From NCBI GenBank assembly GCA_013152075.1, contig JAADHD010000379.1:5530-10758 (forward strand): a stretch of 5,229 nucleotides of DNA, written 5' to 3'. The translations under genes and the position numbers were made by a program. The notes under the pieces are model-generated. The model had not been told where the DNA came from and searched no databases. It was given only the letters and a program-made list of their open reading frames with translations. Shown piece after piece: positions 4,721 through 5,229 of this stretch. This stretch comes from Verrucomicrobiota bacterium (GTDB taxonomy: Bacteria; Verrucomicrobiota; Verrucomicrobiia; Verrucomicrobiales; DEV007). Position 1 is the first letter of the stretch. Each line of letters starts with the position of its first letter.

Positions 4721-5229
4721 ATGAGCGATCTCGACAACAAACCCTGGTATGATGGAATCACCCGCTATCAATGGCTCGTCTTAACCGTCGCCTGCTTGGG
4801 CTGGATCTTTGATGTGTTTGAAGGGCAAGTCTTTGTGGCATCAATGCAGGACGCTATGCCCGATTTGCTGGGAACCTCGCCGGATGACCCGAGGGTCAGC
4901 GGCTGGAACAACTGGGCCTTTGGCTCCTTCATGCTCGGCGGTGCGGTAGGCGGCATCTTTTTCGGCATGATGAGTGACCGCGTTGGGCGCACCAAAACCA
5001 TGATGATCACCATCCTGTTTTACTCGGCTTTCACCTGCGTCACCGCCTTTGCCCAACAGCCATGGCACATGGTTGTGTTACGCTTTTTTGTCGCCATGGG
5101 AGTCGGTGGAGAATGGGCCGTGGCCAGCGCCATGGTTGCAGAAGTCATGCCCAAACGTGCGCGCGCGATCACCAGCTCCATCTTCCATGCCTCCAGTGTT
5201 TTCGGAACCCTACTGGCGGTTGCCGCCAT
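4721..5229 (+). CDS. MFS transporter, N-terminal part (cut by window edge)
   Basis: The first 169 codons of a major facilitator carrier, an inner-membrane secondary transporter probably taking up a sugar or organic acid by proton symport. The N-terminus MSDLDNKPWYDGITRYQW is cytoplasmic. Predicted membrane helices lie near residues 18-41 (with acidic Asp31 and Glu34 in WIFDVFEG), 66-83, 94-111, 117-140 and 150 onward. Loop 2-3 carries the MFS motif A, GMMSDRVGRTK (82-92), matching GxxxDRxGRR. RFFVAMGVGGEWAVASAMVAE (121-141) is the helix 4 segment typical of sugar and aromatic-acid symporter branches. An in-frame stop just upstream, in the repeat array, fixes the ATG at 4721 as the earliest start. 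It follows the Tat oxidoreductase by 140 bp on the same strand and may import that enzyme's product or substrate. The substrate is not predictable from this half. Confidence 0.9.
   Translation, partial: MSDLDNKPWYDGITRYQWLVLTVACLGWIFDVFEGQVFVASMQDAMPDLLGTSPDDPRVSGWNNWAFGSFMLGGAVGGIFFGMMSDRVGRTKTMMITILFYSAFTCVTAFAQQPWHMVVLRFFVAMGVGGEWAVASAMVAEVMPKRARAITSSIFHASSVFGTLLAVAA

Noticed and set aside
4768..5229. Minus-strand open frames opposite the MFS gene
   Set aside because: The plus-strand frame from 4721 has clear membrane helices and MFS motif A. The minus-strand frames are its complement and show no domain.

Overview
The window looks like chromosomal DNA from a free-living, probably aquatic bacterium of the Planctomycetota-Verrucomicrobiota-Chlamydiota group, most likely Verrucomicrobiota. 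This is inferred from the Tat-exported Gfo/Idh/MocA oxidoreductase, its pairing with a degenerate ROK regulator and a sugar-type MFS carrier, and the absence of clear Shine-Dalgarno sequences before any start. No rRNA or other taxonomic marker is present, so the assignment is tentative. No mobile element, CRISPR array, tRNA or rRNA gene is visible.

Left part, minus strand (1-1946). Reading leftwards from 1946 are a small GNAT acetyltransferase, a 197-bp gap, the cysteine desulfurase SufS, and the first 21 codons of the Fe-S scaffold/sulfur acceptor SufU, which runs off the left edge. SufS and SufU form a two-component sulfur-mobilising module with a 31-bp gap between them. The gap before sufS carries an inverted repeat next to the start codon. 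It also holds a short open stretch resembling the end of a planctomycete-type cytochrome c domain, possibly a gene remnant.

Right part, plus strand (2014-5229). A ROK-family transcriptional regulator is divergent from the GNAT gene. It is followed by a Tat-signal Gfo/Idh/MocA oxidoreductase and the 5' part of an MFS transporter that runs off the right edge. These three genes look like a small carbohydrate-use cassette: regulator, exported oxidoreductase, carrier. A perfect inverted repeat (8-bp arms, 5-bp spacer) lies 47 bp upstream of the oxidoreductase start and is the best operator candidate for the ROK protein. The ROK protein has lost the usual kinase, sugar-binding and zinc motifs, so its ligand and mode of sensing are unclear.

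The most unusual non-coding structure is the 140-bp leader of the MFS gene. It is built from ATTCTTA/ATTCCTA heptamers in two blocks around a GC-rich 28-bp island, and the last block ends 3 bp before the ATG. No wholly new multi-gene system is evident. The points most worth following up are the heptamer leader, the operator palindrome, the degenerate ROK protein and the possible cytochrome remnant.
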